Positions 4,931-7,262 of a stretch of 7,262 nucleotides of DNA are shown piece by piece; the first letter of the stretch is position 1; each line of letters opens with the position of its first letter. The position numbers and the translations under genes are program-made. Below the pieces are notes generated by a model. The model was not told the origin of the DNA. It worked only from the letters and a program-made list of their open reading frames with translations, and did not search any database. The DNA comes from Candidatus Eiseniibacteriota bacterium (lineage in GTDB: Bacteria > Eisenbacteria > RBG-16-71-46): NCBI GenBank assembly GCA_023249815.1, contig JAHFBX010000140.1, forward strand, positions 1 to 7,262, read 5' to 3'.

Positions 4931-6162
4931 GCACGCTTGCGCTGGGGCTGCTGCTTGTCTCGTGCAGCGGGCGCGAGCGTTCCAACCCGCTCGACGCCGC
5001 GAACCCGGTCTCGGGCGGCGCGCCTCAGGGATTCAACGCCATCGCCGGCTTCGTGTCGGCGCGCATCGTGTGGACGCCGCGTCCGGATCTCGCCATCGAT
5101 GGCTTCCGCCTCTATCGCAAGGCGCCATTCGACGCGGATTACGTGCCGCTCGCCGGATTGCAGTCGCCCTCGTCCAGCAGCTACTTCGACGGCGGCCTGA
5201 TCGACGGCCTCGACTATCGCTACCGCCTCTACTTCGTCACCCAGGGCGCGCTGTCCGCCCGCTACGCCGAGGACATCGCGACGCCGGGACGCGTGCGCGC
5301 CTGGACCGCCGACGTCGCGGGCGGCCGGCTGCTCCAGCTGTCTCCTGACGCCCGCGACGTGATCACGGTGCGTGACGGCTATGGCGCCGTCTACAGCCTC
5401 GGGGTGACGCCGGACCATGGCCCGCTGTGGATCCCGGACAACCTCTCCGGCACGATCCGCATCGTGGACCCGGTGAACTTCACGGCCGTGAACGTGAGCG
5501 GTTTCACGCAGCAGCCGTTCACGACCGCGCTCGATCCGATCGATGGCAGCGCGTGGGTGTGCGACCTGTCGGGACAGGTCGTCCACCTGTCGCCTTCGGG
5601 AGCGCCCGCCGGAGGAAGCCTGCCGCTGCTGCTGCAACCCGCGGGCGTTGCCACCGATGCCGACGACGGCGACGTCTGGGTCACCGAGCTGGCAGGGAAT
5701 CGCGTGCGCCGCTACCTGCGCGACGGCACGCCGAACGGCGCGCGCGCGATCTCATCACCTTCGCGCGTCGCCACGGATTCGCTCACGGCGAACGGTTGGG
5801 TGACCTCGTTCACGACCGGCTGGGTGTGGCGGATCCGCCAGGACCTGGTCGTGCTGGACTCGCTGCATCTGAATGGGCCGATCGGCGTCGCGCTCGACTG
5901 GCGGCGGCGCACCGCGTGGGTGGCGGACGCGCTCGCGAACGAACTCGTGGGGATCGACATGGACACTCGCGCGGTGCGCTTCCGCGTCGCCGGGCTCGGC
6001 GAGCCGCGCGACGTCGCCGTGGACCTGGATCGCGGCGAGGGCTGGGTCGTGGGCCGAACCGCGGGGGCCGTCTACCGCTTCTCCCCCACGGGTGCGCTGC
6101 TCGGCTCGGTCGGCGGACTTGGGAATCCGCACGAGGTGCGGCTGGACCGCGGCTACCAGTGA
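4906..6162 (+). CDS. Lipoprotein with FN3-like domain and six-repeat beta-propeller (NHL/SMP-30-like)
   Basis: The 418-residue product starts MRPRVALLGTLALGLLLVSC, a lipoprotein signal peptide with lipobox LVSC and acylation at Cys20. The mature N-terminus reads CSGRERSNPLDAANP, a flexible tether. Residues about 42-127 look like a fibronectin type III domain (ARIVWTPRPDLAIDGFRLYRK through LDYRYRLYFVTQ to SARYAEDIATPG). From about 135 onward a beta-propeller follows, with six units of 40-42 residues marked by Trp175, 217, 258, 298, 338 and 380 in 'x-W-V/I' strands. Most are preceded by 'VAxDxxxGxxW'. The last residues, PHEVRLDRGYQ, look like the first strand of a further unit and may close the ring with the first blade. 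Propellers of this type bind ligands or scaffold proteins, and some are enzymes; no catalytic residues are evident. The ATG at 4906 is fixed by the lipobox; there is no Shine-Dalgarno sequence, and the start lies inside the preceding gene. It sits at the periplasmic face or cell surface. Confidence 0.88.
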   Translation: MRPRVALLGTLALGLLLVSCSGRERSNPLDAANPVSGGAPQGFNAIAGFVSARIVWTPRPDLAIDGFRLYRKAPFDADYVPLAGLQSPSSSSYFDGGLIDGLDYRYRLYFVTQGALSARYAEDIATPGRVRAWTADVAGGRLLQLSPDARDVITVRDGYGAVYSLGVTPDHGPLWIPDNLSGTIRIVDPVNFTAVNVSGFTQQPFTTALDPIDGSAWVCDLSGQVVHLSPSGAPAGGSLPLLLQPAGVATDADDGDVWVTELAGNRVRRYLRDGTPNGARAISSPSRVATDSLTANGWVTSFTTGWVWRIRQDLVVLDSLHLNGPIGVALDWRRRTAWVADALANELVGIDMDTRAVRFRVAGLGEPRDVAVDLDRGEGWVVGRTAGAVYRFSPTGALLGSVGGLGNPHEVRLDRGYQ

Positions 6163-6220
6163 CGGGTCAGGCTCGCTCCGCCACGACGATCGGACTTCCG
6201 GGAGCGCTCGCGGGTCGAAC
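6163..6220. other. Short convergent intergenic gap
   Basis: Fifty-eight bases separate the stops of the plus-strand lipoprotein and the minus-strand barrel protein. CGCTCC (6174-6179) can pair with GGAGCG (6201-6206) across a 21-base loop that itself contains CGGA/TCCG (6191-6200). There is no T-run on either side, so a bidirectional terminator is only a possibility. Confidence 0.3.
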
Positions 6221-7262
6221 CTAATACGTGAAGTCGATGGCAAAATACATTGCAGGCTCGCGGGTTGTGAGCGTCTTGAAGTCGTCGCTCCGCCACACCC
6301 AGTTCCACCTGAGCTGCGGGTAGAAGCCGCCGCCCAGGTAGAGCGCCAGTCCGCCGTCGGCGACGCGGTCCCGTGAGGCCTCGCCCCACGCCCAGGCCGC
6401 GTCCATGAACACGGCGCCGTGCAGCGTGGGCAGCTGCCACGGCGCGGGCACGGCGAGCACGAACCGGCGCAATAGCGGGAAGCGAGCCTCGACCTGCGCG
6501 TTCACGAGCCGCCGGCCCGAGATGACGCGGCGCTCGTTGATGCGCAGCCGGCTCGGGCCGCCCAGGTAGCCGCGCCCGGCGTCGTTGCCGAAGCTGCCCA
6601 CCGCCTGGATGCGCGACGCGAGCACGAGCTGGCGGATGGGCCGGCGGTGGTGGCGCACCTCGGCGAGCAGCGTGCCATAGTCGGCACGGCCCGAGGTCAT
6701 GTCGCGCGTGAAGCCCGCCGTGAGGTTCAAGCGCGTGCCGCCGACGGGCCCGTCCCACCACCAGCGCGAGTCGTCGTGCACGAAGCTCACGAAGTTGGAG
6801 ACCAGGTCCACGGTCCTGGCGTCGCCGTTTCGCAGCAAGTGGTTCGTGGCATGCCGCACCTGCACCGAGCCCTCGAGCCTCGTGAACGCGCTGAACGGGT
6901 AGCTCACGAGTCCCAGTAGTCCCAGGCGCTTCTCACGTCGGACGACGTCGAAGTCCGGGTCGTAGAGACGCGTCAGCCGGAACGTGCCGATGCCGTAGTT
7001 CAACCGGCGCGCGCGGTTGATGTAAGTGAGCCCGCCCTCCCAACCGTCCCAGAAGTCGCCGAACTGGTCGGAGTCGTTCGCGATCGACAGCACGATCTGC
7101 TCGTTGCCGAGCAGGTCGGAGAGCGCCAACTGGCCCGCGCCGCCGCCGCCGAAACCGGGATCGAAGTTGACGCCATTCGAGATCAGGTCGAAGCCCAGAC
7201 GGCGCTGGTATTCGAGCGACGTCGAGTGGTCGGCGATCGCCGGGAGCGCGGGTGCGTGCGCG
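6221..7262 (-). CDS. C-terminal barrel of a large outer-membrane protein (BamA/D15-like, possibly after TolB-like repeats), partial
   Basis: The frame is open from the right edge to the TAG at 6221-6223, giving 346 residues in the window; no credible start is present, so the N-terminus lies outside. It opens with a linker and the first strand, EYQRRLGFDLISNGVNFDPG, then GFGGGGAGQLALSDLLGNEQIVLSIAND. Next comes a long series of amphipathic strands with polar turns: GLTYINRARRLNYGIGTFRLTRLYD, RLEGSVQVRHA, TRLNLTAGFTRD, GTLLAEVRHH, ASRIQAVGSFG, ALYLGGGFYPQLRWNWVWR. It ends REPAMYFAIDFTY, a canonical aromatic terminal strand. The 'G-rich turn, ALSDLLGN, YxNRxRR' pattern is typical of the surface-antigen/Omp85-like barrel that follows PD40 (TolB-like) propellers in some FCB-group proteins; I infer that from memory. 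It may act in outer-membrane transport or assembly. It is convergent with the lipoprotein gene and so not in its operon. Confidence 0.8.
   Translation of the reverse strand, partial: AHAPALPAIADHSTSLEYQRRLGFDLISNGVNFDPGFGGGGAGQLALSDLLGNEQIVLSIANDSDQFGDFWDGWEGGLTYINRARRLNYGIGTFRLTRLYDPDFDVVRREKRLGLLGLVSYPFSAFTRLEGSVQVRHATNHLLRNGDARTVDLVSNFVSFVHDDSRWWWDGPVGGTRLNLTAGFTRDMTSGRADYGTLLAEVRHHRRPIRQLVLASRIQAVGSFGNDAGRGYLGGPSRLRINERRVISGRRLVNAQVEARFPLLRRFVLAVPAPWQLPTLHGAVFMDAAWAWGEASRDRVADGGLALYLGGGFYPQLRWNWVWRSDDFKTLTTREPAMYFAIDFTY

Noticed and set aside
6174..6206. Bidirectional intrinsic terminator between the convergent genes
   Set aside because: The pairing is short, the loop is 21 bases and there is no T-run on either strand; kept only as a weak note.
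5427..6224. 265-residue plus-strand frame inside the lipoprotein gene
   Set aside because: It is an alternative frame of the propeller region, Arg/Ala-rich, with no motif.
1..7262. Mobile element, CRISPR array, tRNA/rRNA or defence island
   Set aside because: No direct-repeat array, transposase, integrase with an att-like duplication, or tRNA-like fold was found. The Xer protein has the form and context of a housekeeping recombinase, not a phage or integron integrase.

Overview
The window is very GC-rich, has little intergenic DNA, and carries genes for outer-membrane proteins and a lipoprotein, so the host is a diderm (Gram-negative-type) bacterium. The style resembles uncultured FCB-type lineages such as Candidatus Eisenbacteria or Gemmatimonadota: an 'SNPLDAANP' stretch after a lipobox, a FN3 plus beta-propeller lipoprotein, and barrel proteins with aromatic C-termini. 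That placement is inference; nothing in the window fixes the phylum.

Layout. From about 3991 down to position 1, four minus-strand genes read as one tight unit: uvrC (excinuclease subunit C), a Xer tyrosine recombinase (xerD-like) whose GTG start overlaps the uvrC stop, a small outer-membrane beta-barrel protein, and the N-terminal 179 residues of a beta-CASP-type metallo-beta-lactamase RNA/DNA hydrolase that leaves the window at its left edge. The only sizeable gap in this unit (68 bases between the recombinase stop and the barrel start) is filled almost entirely by three inverted repeats.

Divergently, from a clear sigma70-type promoter at 4083-4112, the plus strand carries rpsT (ribosomal protein S20), then without a visible terminator a 166-residue exported or membrane protein of unknown function, then an overlapping gene for a 418-residue lipoprotein with one FN3-like domain and a regular six-repeat beta-propeller. 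Convergent to it, on the minus strand from the right edge to 6221, is the C-terminal barrel of a large outer-membrane protein whose N-terminus lies outside the window.

The left unit mixes DNA repair and chromosome processing (uvrC, xer) with one envelope gene and one nuclease-like gene; the right side is envelope material hitched to a ribosomal protein gene. I see no tRNA, rRNA, CRISPR array, insertion sequence or prophage gene, and no clear evidence of a new defence or mobile system. The points most worth a second look are the three-hairpin leader, the rpsT-led operon with Shine-Dalgarno-less envelope genes, and the propeller lipoprotein with its unknown partner.
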